A DNA stretch of 64,000 nt from Methylocaldum sp002005105 (GCF_051027545.1 NZ_CP194902.1:2418001-2482000); one strand, 5' to 3'. Positions 1 through 11,941 are shown, counted from the first letter of the stretch. Translations and numbers: made by a program. The notes: a model not told the origin generated them from the letters alone.

Positions 1-346
1 CATTGTGACAACTGACGCAGCGTTGCTCGAAGATGGGCTTTATGTCGCTTTCATAAGCTTTCTCGCTGGCGCCGTCGCGCACCCATTGGATGATCTTGAA
101 GCGTTCTTCGTCCGGCGCCATGGGCTTCATGGAGCCGTTCAGCTGGCTTTCAAGTACGGAACCGGAACGATTGCCGTAATAGCTGTAGACGATATCTTCG
201 ATGGAAAGACCGAATTTGCCGTCAGCCATTCCGTGGGTAAACAGGATCTGGATCATTGCGACGGCATAGCCGATTGCTATGACCGTCAAATAACCGGAAA
301 ATAACAGCTTTATCGCTAATCCTAAACTGCTTAGGTTGAACGGCAT
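1..346 (-). CDS. Membrane-anchored cytochrome c-like protein, partial (runs off left edge)
   Basis: The reading frame opens at an ATG at 346, with GGAG about 11 bases upstream, and stays open to base 1, giving 115 codons. Residues about 8-36 form one hydrophobic segment, probably an N-terminal membrane anchor. A soluble stretch follows, and a CVSCH motif, the CxxCH covalent heme c attachment signature, lies at the very edge near residues 110-114. I infer a periplasm-facing c-type cytochrome domain tethered to the inner membrane; the axial ligand and the rest of the heme domain lie outside the window. The electron partner cannot be judged. It is divergent from the nudix gene. Confidence 0.7.
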   Translation of the reverse strand, partial: MPFNLSSLGLAIKLLFSGYLTVIAIGYAVAMIQILFTHGMADGKFGLSIEDIVYSYYGNRSGSVLESQLNGSMKPMAPDEERFKIIQWVRDGASEKAYESDIKPIFEQRCVSCHN

Positions 347-506
347 GATTCAGCTCCAGCCGGAAGGGGTAAGTTAGAGGGTTTATCCTAGCCTGCCCAC
401 CGGGCATCGACAAACCTCGCAACATTCTAATTCTATATGTTATATGGCCGTTTTTCTTTTAGCACACGCGAACCGGCTAGGCAATTTACACATCAGTTAA
501 AAGTGC

Positions 507-2115
<1,609 letters not shown>

Positions 2116-2151
2116 GTTTCGCAATCTCACTATAAAGTTAAGGTTTTCTGA

Positions 2152-3513
<1,362 letters not shown>

Positions 3514-3527
3514 GTAACAAACAAACG

Positions 3528-4151
3528 ATGTTCAAAAAAGCATTACTTCTTTTATTGATCGTTCTTCCGGTCTTTCCGATAGCGGCGGAAGAGGCGCCGG
3601 TCCAGCGGCTCCGGAATTTCCTGGCGAAAGCGAATACCCTACAGGCGGAATTTTCCCAGGTCGTGATCGATGAAGCCGGCAGTCCCCGCCAGCGTACCAG
3701 CGGCGTGTTCTATCTCCAGCGTCCCGGCAAGTTCCGCTGGGATTACAAGAAGCCTTACAGCCAGGAAATCGTTTCCAATGGCGGCAAGGTCTGGTTCTAC
3801 GACGTCGACCTCGAACAGGTAACCGCCAAGCGCCTCGACGATGCGATCGGTTCCACGCCGGCCCTGCTGCTGAGCGGCGAAGTGGCGCTGGAAAAGAATT
3901 TCAAGATCGAGAATCAGGGCATGGACGAGGGCTTGTTCTGGATCAAGCTGGTGCCGAAGGCCGAAGACAGCGGATTCAAATACGTCCTGATCGGCCTGGA
4001 CGGCGACACGCTCGCGGGGATGGAACTGAGCGACAATTTCGGCCAGCTCACCCGCATCTATTTCACCGGGGTAAAAACGGGACTCAAGCTGGACCGCAGC
4101 CTGTTCGAATTCCGCCCTCCGCCGGGAGTCGACGTATTCGAGGAAAAATAA
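3528..4151 (+). CDS. lolA: Outer-membrane lipoprotein carrier protein LolA
   Basis: A periplasmic chaperone that accepts lipoproteins from LolCDE and carries them to LolB. The ATG at 3528 gives a clean signal peptide of about 20 residues (MFKK, a Leu-rich core, then PIAA before EEAP); a TTG at 3510 overlapping the purB stop would add six residues and is less likely. The mature part shows the LolA fold sequence: [17 protein letters not shown] near the start, then [15 protein letters not shown], a hydrophobic sheet pattern. It is followed by rarA, the classical lolA-rarA order. Confidence 0.93.
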   Translation: MFKKALLLLLIVLPVFPIAAEEAPVQRLRNFLAKANTLQAEFSQVVIDEAGSPRQRTSGVFYLQRPGKFRWDYKKPYSQEIVSNGGKVWFYDVDLEQVTAKRLDDAIGSTPALLLSGEVALEKNFKIENQGMDEGLFWIKLVPKAEDSGFKYVLIGLDGDTLAGMELSDNFGQLTRIYFTGVKTGLKLDRSLFEFRPPPGVDVFEEK

Positions 4152-4155
4152 ACGC

Positions 4156-5469
4156 GTGAATACGGATCTTCAGAGACCTCTGGCCGACCGGATGCGGCCC
4201 CGCTGCCTGGACGAGTATATCGGCCAGCGGCATTTGATATCGCCCGGCAAGCCTCTTTATGAGGCCATCAAGGCCGGCAAGCTTCATTCGATGATTTTCT
4301 GGGGACCGCCCGGCACCGGCAAGACGACCTTGGCGCGGATCGTCGCCCGCCACGCCGACGCGGAATTCCTGCCGATTTCGGCGGTACTGGCGGGCGTCAA
4401 GGAAATCCGCGAAGCGGTGGCCGAGGCGAAGCGGCTTTTGACCGACCATAATCGCCGTACCATTCTATTCGTGGACGAAGTGCACCGTTTCAATAAATCC
4501 CAGCAGGATGCCTTTCTGCCCCATGTGGAAGACGGCACCATCTATTTCATCGGCGCCACCACCGAGAATCCGTCCTTCGAGCTGAACAACGCCTTGCTTT
4601 CGCGTGCCCGCGTTTACCTGTTGAAGTCCTTGTCGGAAGACGATTTGCTCGACCTTATCGAGCGGGCCTTGCAGGATGGCGAACGAGGCGTCGGCCGGCC
4701 GGACCTCGGATTTCCCGAGGAGCTTCGCTGCTGGTACGCCAAGGCGGCCGACGGTGATGCTCGAAAAGTCCTGAGTCTGCTGGAGATCACTCTCGATCTG
4801 TTGGAAGTGGGACAAGACAAAATCACCCCGGACATCGCACGGGAAGTGCTCGCCGGCGGCGGAAACCGGCGATTCGACAAGCAGGGCGAGGATTTTTATA
4901 ACCAGATTTCCGCGCTGCACAAATCGGTGCGGGGCAGCGCTCCGGACGCGGCCTTGTACTGGCTGTGCCGCATGCTGGACGGCGGCTGCGATCCGCTTTA
5001 TCTCGCACGCCGCATCGTCCGTATCGCCAGCGAGGATATCGGCAATGCGGACCCGCGCGCGCTGGAGCTGTCCCTGAACGCCTGGGATGCTCAGGAGCGT
5101 CTCGGCAGCCCGGAAGGCGAACTGGCCCTGGCTCAAGCGGTTCTGTATCTCGCTTGTGCCCCCAAGAGCAATGCGGTATACGTCGCCTATAATACGGCTC
5201 GTGCCGATGCTGCCAAAACCGGCAGTTTGGAAGTGCCGACTCATCTTCGCAACGCCCCCACGCGCTTGATGAAGGAACTCGATTACGGAAAGCATTACCG
5301 TTACGCTCATGATGAACCCGAAGCGTATGCGGCGGGTGAAAATTATTTCCCCGAAGGGTTTCCGCCCCGTGCATACTACAAGCCGGTTTCGAGAGGGCTG
5401 GAAATCAAGATCGCGGAAAAATTGGAACGGCTGAAGGTTTTAGATAAGGCGGCTCTGGATAAGACTTAG
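4156..5469 (+). CDS. rarA: Replication-associated recombination ATPase RarA (MgsA)
   Basis: A 437-residue AAA+ ATPase starting at a GTG four bases after lolA. Walker [10 protein letters not shown] lies near residues 52-60, Walker [21 protein letters not shown] near residues 98-117, sensor 1 [12 protein letters not shown] just after, and the C-terminal MgsA tetramerisation/clamp-loader-like domain is complete. RarA acts at stalled replication forks and contacts SSB. The lolA-rarA pairing is conserved in gammaproteobacteria, although serS does not follow here. Confidence 0.95.
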   Translation: MNTDLQRPLADRMRPRCLDEYIGQRHLISPGKPLYEAIKAGKLHSMIFWGPPGTGKTTLARIVARHADAEFLPISAVLAGVKEIREAVAEAKRLLTDHNRRTILFVDEVHRFNKSQQDAFLPHVEDGTIYFIGATTENPSFELNNALLSRARVYLLKSLSEDDLLDLIERALQDGERGVGRPDLGFPEELRCWYAKAADGDARKVLSLLEITLDLLEVGQDKITPDIAREVLAGGGNRRFDKQGEDFYNQISALHKSVRGSAPDAALYWLCRMLDGGCDPLYLARRIVRIASEDIGNADPRALELSLNAWDAQERLGSPEGELALAQAVLYLACAPKSNAVYVAYNTARADAAKTGSLEVPTHLRNAPTRLMKELDYGKHYRYAHDEPEAYAAGENYFPEGFPPRAYYKPVSRGLEIKIAEKLERLKVLDKAALDKT

Positions 5470-5479
5470 TTACTATCGG

Positions 5480-6124
5480 ATGAGTTTTATGGTCGACCAC
5501 CAAGCGGATCATGACGAGGGGACGGAACCGATGAGTGGCAGGGACGCGGAAAAGGAGCGCAGGCGATATTTTCGGATAGAAGACGAGATTATTCTTTTTT
5601 TCAGGGAAATAGCGCCCGATGAGATTCCTGATAACCGAAGTCCGCGGGACTTTCCCTTGGATTCTTTCGCCCTTTCAGCCAGCCTGGATTTGCTGACTCA
5701 GGAGTCCCGAAAGCTGCTGCGGCGAATAGAAAAAGACACTCCGGAAATCGGCGATTTCTTGAAGGTTCTGGAGCGCAAAATCGATCTCATCGCCCGGGCC
5801 TTCCTGAGCTACGAGGCCAACTTGCCGGAGCAGACCACTCAAGGTGTTAGCCTCAGCGCTTCCGGTTTATCCTTCGATGTGGAAAAGCCCTATGCTCCAG
5901 GTAAAGTGCTGGAAATCAAGATGGTCTTGCCGCCTGATCTGATCGGGTTAACTGCGTACGGTCGTATCGTTTATTGCAAAAAGAACGGGCCCGATTCCGA
6001 GCTGCCTTACCAAATTTCCGTGGATTTCGTCGGCTTGCGCGACAGCGATCGGGAGCTGCTGATTCGCCACGTCGTCAGACGGCAGCTGCAGCAGCTTAGA
6101 AACAAGAAACAGCCATCGGAATAA
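5480..6124 (+). CDS. PilZ-domain protein, atypical c-di-GMP motif
   Basis: A 214-residue cytoplasmic protein. An Arg-rich RRRYFRIED segment near residues 27-35 resembles the RxxxR half of a PilZ c-di-GMP site. The beta-barrel half starts near residue 115 with GVSLSASGLSF, where canonical PilZ has D/NxSxxG; here the acidic or Asn position is Ser. A helical stretch separates the two halves. PilZ proteins are c-di-GMP effectors in motility, pili or polysaccharide control, but the altered motif and the long gap make binding uncertain. It stands between rarA and birA. Confidence 0.75.
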   Translation: MSFMVDHQADHDEGTEPMSGRDAEKERRRYFRIEDEIILFFREIAPDEIPDNRSPRDFPLDSFALSASLDLLTQESRKLLRRIEKDTPEIGDFLKVLERKIDLIARAFLSYEANLPEQTTQGVSLSASGLSFDVEKPYAPGKVLEIKMVLPPDLIGLTAYGRIVYCKKNGPDSELPYQISVDFVGLRDSDRELLIRHVVRRQLQQLRNKKQPSE

Positions 6125-6148
6125 GCGCTTCCGCGCCCCGCTTTATTC

Positions 6149-7138
6149 ATGCAGTACGATGCGCTGACTAAGACCCTGCTTCATTTGCTGTCCGACAATG
6201 GCTTTCACTCCGGAACGGAACTGGCGAGTCGCCTCGGTATCAGCAGAACGGCAGTCTGGAAAGCCGTTCGTGCCCTGCAATACCGTGGGATTGAAATCGC
6301 TGCCTTGCCGGGCAAAGGCTACCGGGTGACCCAGCCCGTTGAATTGCTCAGCGAAACAGTCATCCAATCCTCGTTGAGTCCGAGCGCCGGCCGGCTGCTC
6401 GGCGGTCTCGACATCTGCGACGAGATCGATTCGACAAATACGCATTTGATGCGCCTCGCTGCGAAAGGTGCTCCCTCGGGGGCGGTATGCCTCGCGGAAA
6501 CGCAGACGGCCGGCAAGGGACGAATAGGTCGTTCCTGGCTTTCGCCCCTGGGAGCAAATATTTATCTCTCGGTCTTGTGGCGTTTCGACGATCACTCCCG
6601 TGTGGCAGGACTTAGCCTGGCTGTCGGAGTAGCCGTGATTCGGGCACTGGACCGGACGGGGATTATCGGGGTCGGACTCAAGTGGCCGAACGACATCTTG
6701 TGGGAAGATCGCAAATTGGGGGGGATCTTGCTGGAGGTCGCCGGGGAAGCCCATGGCGGATGCGCCGTGATCGTGGGCTTGGGGCTGAACCGCTACATTC
6801 CCCCCGTCGTGGGGCGCGGGATAGATCAGGCGTGGGTCGATCTTGCCACGGTGGCCGGCGCATCGGCTCCCTCGAGAAACCGCCTGGCCGCCTCGATTCT
6901 GAGCGAGCTTTTGCCTTTGCTGAACGATTATCGGCACACCGGACTTGGGCCCTATCTTGCTGAATGGCGTCGCTATCATCATCTGACCGGGCGCGAGGTG
7001 GTCGTCCGTCAGGGCGATACGGAAACCGCCGGCACAGTTGCGGATGTTACCGGAGAAGGGTTGCTGGTCGTGGTGTGCAAGGACGGGAAACGCCGCGAGT
7101 TCGCGTCCGGTGATGTGCGGCTCCGGATCGCCGGCTGA
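6149..7138 (+). CDS. birA: Bifunctional biotin-protein ligase / biotin operon repressor BirA
   Basis: A 329-residue protein with the two-domain BirA plan. An N-terminal winged HTH (residues about 5-60, SRLGISRTAVWKAVRALQ) serves DNA binding. The central ligase domain carries the biotinyl-5'-AMP motif GKGRIGRSW near residue 123 and KWPNDILWEDRKLGGIL near residue 180, and a small SH3-like C-terminal domain follows. It attaches biotin to the AccB subunit and, because the HTH is present, probably also represses biotin synthesis genes. It ends 13 bases before coaX, the usual birA-coaX pairing. Confidence 0.95.
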   Translation: MQYDALTKTLLHLLSDNGFHSGTELASRLGISRTAVWKAVRALQYRGIEIAALPGKGYRVTQPVELLSETVIQSSLSPSAGRLLGGLDICDEIDSTNTHLMRLAAKGAPSGAVCLAETQTAGKGRIGRSWLSPLGANIYLSVLWRFDDHSRVAGLSLAVGVAVIRALDRTGIIGVGLKWPNDILWEDRKLGGILLEVAGEAHGGCAVIVGLGLNRYIPPVVGRGIDQAWVDLATVAGASAPSRNRLAASILSELLPLLNDYRHTGLGPYLAEWRRYHHLTGREVVVRQGDTETAGTVADVTGEGLLVVVCKDGKRREFASGDVRLRIAG

Positions 7139-7151
7139 GCCGGAGACTGTC

Positions 7152-7895
7152 ATGCGGCTTTTGGTCGACATCGGCAACAGCCGAGTGAAATGGGGAGTCG
7201 CGCAAGACAATCGGATTGTTTCGGGCGAATCTTTCCCTTCGGCTGGCGAATCGCTAGAAGAGTCATTCGACCGCCACTGGCTGACTCTGCCCATACAGCG
7301 CCGCATATATATCTGTAACGTTGTCGGCGGCGAGGCGGAACACATCGCAACGGCCTGGACCCAAAGACGCTGGGGAGTTTCGCCAAACTTCGTCAAACCG
7401 GCCGATCGAGGCTACGGTGTGGTGAACGGTTACGAAAAGCCGGAAAAGCTAGGGGTCGACCGTTGGGTGAGTCTGATTGCCGCGCGGGAGTTCAGCAATG
7501 GGCCGGTCTGTGTCGCCGACTGTGGTACCGCGTTGACCTTCGACGTACTTGATGCGCAAGGCCGGCATCTCGGCGGCCTCATCGCGCCCGGCTTGGCGAT
7601 GATGAAACGGGCGTTGGTGCTGGAAACGAAGGGCATCGGAGAGATCGACTGCGGCGATCCCGAGGTTTTAGGACGGAGCACAGCCGCAGCCGTAGAAGGC
7701 GGAGTATTAGCCGCTTGCGCGGGACTGATCGAGAGATCGGTCGGAAAAGCGGAGAAAGAATTGGGGCATGTACCCGATTTGGTCATTACCGGCGGCGATG
7801 CGGATAGGATTGCCGACAAACTCGACGGCCCGTGTAAGGTGGTTCCGGATCTGATATTGCGGGGATTGCTCCGCATCGCGAGAAGCGTTTCATGA
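7152..7895 (+). CDS. coaX: Type III pantothenate kinase CoaX
   Basis: A 247-residue ASKHA-fold kinase catalysing the first step of CoA synthesis. The ATG at 7152 is chosen because the family begins directly with the phosphate-binding DIGNSRVKWG motif. The pantothenate/catalytic block GVDRWVSL and ADCGTALTFDV follow near residues 100-130. Type III enzymes are monovalent-cation dependent and insensitive to CoA feedback. The stop overlaps the next start by 4 bases (ATGA), coupling it to the SPOR gene. Confidence 0.94.
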   Translation: MRLLVDIGNSRVKWGVAQDNRIVSGESFPSAGESLEESFDRHWLTLPIQRRIYICNVVGGEAEHIATAWTQRRWGVSPNFVKPADRGYGVVNGYEKPEKLGVDRWVSLIAAREFSNGPVCVADCGTALTFDVLDAQGRHLGGLIAPGLAMMKRALVLETKGIGEIDCGDPEVLGRSTAAAVEGGVLAACAGLIERSVGKAEKELGHVPDLVITGGDADRIADKLDGPCKVVPDLILRGLLRIARSVS

Positions 7896-8680
7896 AGTAT
7901 GCTTTTTATAGTCTGATTCTGGCGAACGTCGTATTTTTCCTGTGGGAAAGCAGCATACTCGGGCGGGGAGTCAGTAATGCGTCGTCCTATCAGGAATTGC
8001 GGCTCCCCCATGTCGTGGAACAAATAGCTTTGCTCAGCGAGCGCACTGGGTTGCCCGAAAAAGCCCCTGACCTGGTTTTGGCAGAGGTGTCCACGACCGA
8101 GGCTAAGCCGGAACAGATCAAGGGGACGACATCGATTGTCGAATCGGAGTCGGCCCAAAAATCGGAAGTACCTACCGACACGCCGTCCACATTGTCGACA
8201 CGGGCCGTGGAATCGGGCTGTTTTCAGTGGGGCCCGATTACGGACGAGACGCGGGCGCGCGAAGTCTTGAATCTGGTTAAGCCTGAGTCCGATCAGGCTA
8301 ACCTTATCAAGAAACCTTCGGATCTGACCGACGGTTGGTGGGTGCTGTTTCCCAAGGCTCACGATCTGGATACCGCCAAGGCGAACCGGAAGATGCTGCT
8401 CGAGAAAGGAGTAACCGACCTTTGGCTGTTCGACAAGGGCGCTTTACAAGGCGCGATATCCCTTGGTCTTTTTAAAACCAGAAACCGAGCCGAGCAGGCT
8501 CAGAAGACATTCACGGAACAGGGCATCATTACCGAGGTAGTACCCCGCCAAGTGCGAAACGAGGCTTATTGGGTTCGGATTCCATGGACTCGTCCAGCAT
8601 CGGACTTGGACGAAATTCTGAAGTCTACGGATGCGAAGGGCGCAGCGGGGTTATCCCCGGCACTCATTCCCTGTGATTGA
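7892..8680 (+). CDS. SPOR-domain protein with N-terminal membrane anchor
   Basis: A 262-residue protein. Residues 1-20 are a hydrophobic anchor (MKYAFYSLILANVVFFLW), a low-complexity Thr/Ser/Glu-rich linker spans about 50-105, and the C-terminal part from about residue 165 resembles SPOR (WWVLFPK, GAISLGLFKTRNRAEQ, YWVRI). SPOR domains bind denuded septal peptidoglycan, so an envelope or division role is inferred. It is translationally coupled to coaX, an order recurring in gammaproteobacteria. Downstream lies nearly 1 kb of repeat-rich non-coding DNA. Confidence 0.8.
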   Translation: MKYAFYSLILANVVFFLWESSILGRGVSNASSYQELRLPHVVEQIALLSERTGLPEKAPDLVLAEVSTTEAKPEQIKGTTSIVESESAQKSEVPTDTPSTLSTRAVESGCFQWGPITDETRAREVLNLVKPESDQANLIKKPSDLTDGWWVLFPKAHDLDTAKANRKMLLEKGVTDLWLFDKGALQGAISLGLFKTRNRAEQAQKTFTEQGIITEVVPRQVRNEAYWVRIPWTRPASDLDEILKSTDAKGAAGLSPALIPCD

Positions 8681-8764
8681 CCGGCCGCTATCCTCGATAA
8701 ATCCGCTGGGGGCAGTGCCGAAGGTCGATAATCCTTCCCCGACGGATGTGTTTCATTTCTGGAA

Positions 8765-8796
8765 AGGCGTAGGTCGGCAATCCTTTGCCGACGCCT
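8765..8796. repeat. R1 core-only palindromic repeat
   Basis: An inverted repeat built from AGGTCGGCAATCCTTTGCCG with an extended stem (AGGCGT..ACGCCT). It matches the core of the larger R1 elements at 15360, 15882 and 52661. No coding content. Confidence 0.75.
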
Positions 8797-8877
8797 GAGA
8801 TGTGGCTCGTTTCTCGACAGCTTGCATAAGGCAGCGATCTCGTAAGTGGATTCGCCGACCACATCAACGAGTGCCTT

Positions 8878-9121
8878 GAGCATTTTTCACCACAGTTTAG
8901 CGGTGTGGATCTGAAAGCCGTTGCGCATGCCCTTTCTTACGCCCTCGTGTCCCCCCTCTCTGGCTAGCCCGTTTTCCGAATCGGTGTAAGGGATTCGGAT
9001 ATGTAGGTCGGCAATCCCTTGCCGACGTATCGGCTCGGCGAAGGGCTTTGTCGGCAAGGGATTGCCGACCTACGTTCTCCCCTCCTGGCACGAATCCGTA
9101 CACCGGGATGGAAAACGCTCT
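8878..9121. repeat. R1 element (MITE-like), diverged left end
   Basis: The right end (CACGAATCCGTACACCGG, then GGAAAACGCTCT) matches the right end of the copy at 52661-52790. The interior has two copies of the GTCGGCAAgGGATTGCCGAC type, one on each strand. The left boundary (GAGCATTTTTCAC) is a looser match to the terminal inverted repeat and is uncertain. Confidence 0.6.
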
Positions 9122-9638
9122 AAACCCGTAATGGCGTGAGCACTTCAATTATTCACACCTCAACATCCGTCCGCTAAGGCTTACATATTTTTCAGCTTTG
9201 GCTGACTTGTCACGCTTGAGTTACAGCCGTCAAACTTGCGCGCAAGTACGAGAGCCGCGGGGGGCTTGATCGAGCCATTATTCGGATTTCAGACGAAAAC
9301 AAAACCCGACTCTGCGGCAGGCTGTTCGGGTGCGCCATAGGCGTCGTCCGGAATGGCCATGATGACACCGCGTCGCCCCCTCCTATTCGGCGGTTAAGCC
9401 CTTGGCTAAGGTCGTTCGTTTTTCGCCCACTGATGCTGCGCGCTGTAGGCGGGCGGATGTTCGAGATTTGATAGCCCATGTTCTGGGCTTCGGGGCGTTT
9501 GCTGGATTTAGGCTGACACGATCTAGACATGAGCGCTCCATGCAGAGCGAAGTGGAATAGCCTTCGTTTCCCGGATTTTCTATGGTTGCGAAAACGGGGC
9601 AGGGGGCGACTTCAATTTCTAAAAACCAGGAGCAAGCC

Positions 9639-10007
9639 ATGCAGCGAACAATTGTGCCACGCGTAACAAAAACGCCGTTTCGATCGGGTTTATACAGCGT
9701 TCTGGCCGTTGTGCTGTCGATTCCGGTATCCGGGTGGGCGGTCGGTCCGGGATGGACTCAAGACTGGTGCAAAGTGTACGCAACCCAGGCAAGTGGATCG
9801 GGCTTTTATGTCTGGGTAGATCCCCAAGCCTGTAATAATGTCAACAACTGTCCATACCATCTCGGGCCTACTGGATATGTGGAGCAGTCCGCGGCGGTAT
9901 TTTGGATCGTCTACCCGACGACTAATACGCCCAGCGAAGCACAGAAAGTCATGATCTCCCAGCTTTCGCTGGCCGCTAGTACAGGCCAACTCGTCAGACT
10001 TCATTGA
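9639..10007 (+). CDS. Small secreted Cys-containing protein, 3' end cut by the IS
   Basis: The ATG at 9639 has a good AGGAG 6 bases upstream and gives 122 residues. A signal peptide of about 34 residues ends in VSGWA; the mature part has one Cys early and two in ACNNVNNC. The final segment QLSLAASTGQLVRLH looks like the penultimate helix-strand of a widespread small secreted family in which a Val strand and a conserved Cys normally follow. The stop codon TGA is made of one host base (10005) and the first two bases of the IS end, so the natural C-terminus is probably lost. Function unknown. Confidence 0.6.
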   Translation: MQRTIVPRVTKTPFRSGLYSVLAVVLSIPVSGWAVGPGWTQDWCKVYATQASGSGFYVWVDPQACNNVNNCPYHLGPTGYVEQSAAVFWIVYPTTNTPSEAQKVMISQLSLAASTGQLVRLH

Positions 10008-11386
10008 GTAATGGTCAAATGTTGTGTACGGGGGTGGGCTCAGGCGGCGACTTTCTCGACGTCTTCCTGAACTCCATCCTTGAACACGACTCCCTCGATG
10101 ACTTGGGCTAAACGGGGGATTCCATTCAGTTTCCGCCAGTGCCGCTCGGCGCTTTTCACCAGCATGAACACCATCGCGAGGATACTTCCCCGTGACACGC
10201 AGCCGCGCGTTTTGGCGGTTCGTAACCGGACCGTGGCAAAGGTGGATTCGATCGGATTGGTGGTCCTTAGGTGAATCCAGTGCTCCGCCGGAAAAGCGTA
10301 GAACGCCAACAGCGCCTCCCGATCCTTTTCCAAACACGCCACCGCCTTGGGATACTTGGGCCGATACCCCGTCAGGAAATGATCAAACGCTTTCTCCGCC
10401 TCCGGCCGGGTCGCGGCCATCCAGATTTCGTGCAGCGCGGCTTTGGGTTGCTGACTCTTGGGCAGCTTATTCAGCACATTGGCCGTCTTGTGGACCCAAC
10501 AGCGTTGGCCACGGGTGGTCCCGTACACTTGTGGTAAGGCTTTCCAAAAGCCGAGGGCGCCATCCCCGGTGGCCAGGTGCGGATTGACCGTGAGGCCACG
10601 GGCCTTGAGATCCAACAGCACCTCGCGCCAGGACGCCTCGCTCTCCCGATAGCCATCGGCCAATGCCAGCAACTCCTTTCGGCCGTCCGCCGTAGCCCCA
10701 ATCACCACCAGAATGCATTGGGCCGCATCCTCCAGCCTCACCCCGAAATGGAGGCCATCCACCCAAAGATACACATAGCGCCGGTTCGACAAATCCCGCC
10801 GCGACCAGCGTTGATGCTCGTCCTTCCACGTCTCTTTCAAGCGGCTGATGGTGCTCGCCGATAGCCCCGGCGCCTCCTGGCCCAGCAATGCCGTCAACGC
10901 TTCTTGAAAATCCCCGGTCGAGACCCCTTTCAGGTACAACCAGGGCAACAGGTCCTCAAGGCTCTTGGTCCGCCGAAGGTAGGGCGGCAGAATCGCCGAG
11001 GTAAACCGGATCGTCTTCGCCCGGTCCCGCACCCGCGGCACCGTGACCTCGACGGCGCCGACGCCGGTTTGGATGGACCGCGTCGGCAGATGACCGTTCC
11101 GCACCACCCGCTGGCGGCCGTCCGCCGTCTTCTCGTCCTTGAACCGTTCCAGAAAGGCGGCCACCTCCGCTTCGATCGCCGCCGCCAGCATTCGCTGGGC
11201 GCCTTCCCGCGCCAGTTCCGTCAGGGCATCGGCAACCGGGGCGGGTGTCCCTGGATTCTTCAGCGGAATGACTTTATCTTCATGCATGGCGTATTCGCTC
11301 CTCTCAACAGGAATTGATGACCTCGAAGACCATCAAGAATACGCCGCCTACCTCAGCCCCTTATCCACAACTTTCGAGCATAACTC
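10006..11386. mobile_element. IS256-family insertion sequence, about 1.38 kb
   Basis: It contains one full transposase gene (minus strand). The ends form imperfect inverted repeats: the left end begins GAGTAATGGTCAAATGTTGT at 10006 and the right end, read inward on the minus strand from 11386, begins GAGTTATGCTCGAAAGTTGT; 17 of the first 21 positions agree. No 8-9 bp target duplication is visible (left flank ACTTCATT, right flank CTGATGGA), and the flanks are two unrelated broken genes, suggesting loss of intervening DNA after insertion. Confidence 0.85.
10040..11287 (-). CDS. IS256-family transposase (mutator type)
   Basis: A 415-residue DDE transposase of normal length. The likely catalytic triad is D177 (WVDG), D242 (GDGALG) and E347 (NPIEST), with the family spacing and the CWVH motif between the second D and the E. 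The N-terminal region is typical of the family (AAAIEAEVAAFLERF, then VPRVRD). No frameshift is seen, so the copy may be active. It moves DNA by a copy-out mechanism through a circular intermediate. It fills the IS and lies antisense to both flanking genes. Confidence 0.96.
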   Translation of the reverse strand: MHEDKVIPLKNPGTPAPVADALTELAREGAQRMLAAAIEAEVAAFLERFKDEKTADGRQRVVRNGHLPTRSIQTGVGAVEVTVPRVRDRAKTIRFTSAILPPYLRRTKSLEDLLPWLYLKGVSTGDFQEALTALLGQEAPGLSASTISRLKETWKDEHQRWSRRDLSNRRYVYLWVDGLHFGVRLEDAAQCILVVIGATADGRKELLALADGYRESEASWREVLLDLKARGLTVNPHLATGDGALGFWKALPQVYGTTRGQRCWVHKTANVLNKLPKSQQPKAALHEIWMAATRPEAEKAFDHFLTGYRPKYPKAVACLEKDREALLAFYAFPAEHWIHLRTTNPIESTFATVRLRTAKTRGCVSRGSILAMVFMLVKSAERHWRKLNGIPRLAQVIEGVVFKDGVQEDVEKVAA

Positions 11387-11505
11387 CTGATGGAGTTACA
11401 GGGAAGATTTTTGGTCCTAATAGCATATTCGGTCCAAAGCTTGGGATTACTGAGATGCCGGAAGCTACAAATATCTTAAATACGGCAATCAAGGTACCGC
11501 GATGA
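11387..11505 (+). pseudogene. C-terminal tail of a polymorphic toxin, 5' end lost at the IS
   Basis: A frame entering from the IS encodes PDGVTGKIFGPNSIFGPKLG and further residues to ..NTAIKVPR, with the stop TGA at 11503-11505 overlapping the ATG of the next gene (ATGA). The tail, without a start of its own, sits in an Rhs neighbourhood and is coupled to an immunity-like gene, so I read it as the last about 39 residues of a toxin tip. A second copy of most of it lies at 15248-15331. The toxin family is not recognisable from this piece. Confidence 0.55.
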
Positions 11506-11810
11506 GTCAGATTTGTTTTGCTCCCAAAGAAGTTAAATCATGGTATCTATCAAGAAATCTGGCGAATACTTTTGATCGGATTGAACTACGGTTGCCCGAA
11601 TCCGAAAGCGACGGAAACAAAGCTGCAGTAGTTCTGGAGTGTGGATCATTTTTGGCGAGCTTTACTGTTTGGGGATCAGGTACGACGGAATGGATTGTTG
11701 TTAATGGGGAGTCTGGTGAAACGGTGATAGTTCGCGATTCAACATTCACCGATGTTTCCACCCTGTATTCATTACTTGATGCTGCGATAGAAGAGCTCCT
11801 GCAACTCTGA
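11502..11810 (+). CDS. Small acidic protein, probable immunity protein of the truncated toxin
   Basis: A 102-residue soluble, acidic protein (LELPESESDGNK-type composition, ending LLDAAIEELLQL) with no signal peptide or membrane segment. Its start overlaps the preceding toxin tail by 4 bases (ATGA), the usual toxin-immunity coupling. The first eight codons recur at 15328, where the copy is then broken. I do not recognise the family. The immunity assignment rests on position and size alone. With its toxin truncated, it may persist as an orphan immunity gene. Confidence 0.6.
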   Translation: MSQICFAPKEVKSWYLSRNLANTFDRIELRLPESESDGNKAAVVLECGSFLASFTVWGSGTTEWIVVNGESGETVIVRDSTFTDVSTLYSLLDAAIEELLQL

Positions 11811-11814
11811 AATT

Positions 11815-11941
11815 GTAGCCCGCGTAGATACTGTTATCCGGATCAAGCCCGCGTAGGCTGGGTTGAGGTACGAAACCCAGCGGTTCAAGACTTGGCTGTG
11901 CCGGGTTTCCGCAAAGCTTCAACCCAGCCTACGGGCTTTCC
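11815..11941. repeat. Repeat with GGCTGGGTTGA / TCAACCCAGCC arms
   Basis: The sequence AGGCTGGGTTGAGGTACGAA and, about 50 bases on, the inverted arm GCTTCAACCCAGCC flank a GGGTTTCCGC segment. A diverged relative lies at about 16220-16300 (GGTGAGGTACGAAAC ... GGGTTTCCGCAACGCTTCAA). It is a known style of extragenic repeat in environmental proteobacteria and is not coding. Confidence 0.6.

Larger units (their letters stand above)
8681..9638. other. Repeat-rich intergenic stretch without a convincing gene
   Basis: This 958-bp stretch holds a core-only copy of the GTCGGCAA..TTGCCGAC repeat (8765-8796), a larger copy (about 8878-9121) and, from about 9130 to 9600, no recognisable coding or repeat signal. 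Short ORFs here overlap repeats and none has a credible start plus family resemblance. A minus-strand frame starting near 8883 opens with a protein-like stretch (MLKALVDVVGESTYEIA) but then runs into the repeat; it may be a remnant. Confidence 0.6.

Noticed and set aside
8566..8883. Minus-strand 105-codon frame starting MLKALVDVVGESTYEIA
   Set aside because: The frame runs through the GTCGGCAA repeat and then antisense into the SPOR gene. Only the first 30 codons look protein-like, so it is at most a remnant.
8765..9121. Spaced palindromic units as a possible CRISPR array
   Set aside because: The units alternate in orientation, spacing is irregular and the same units occur singly across the window; no cas genes are present.
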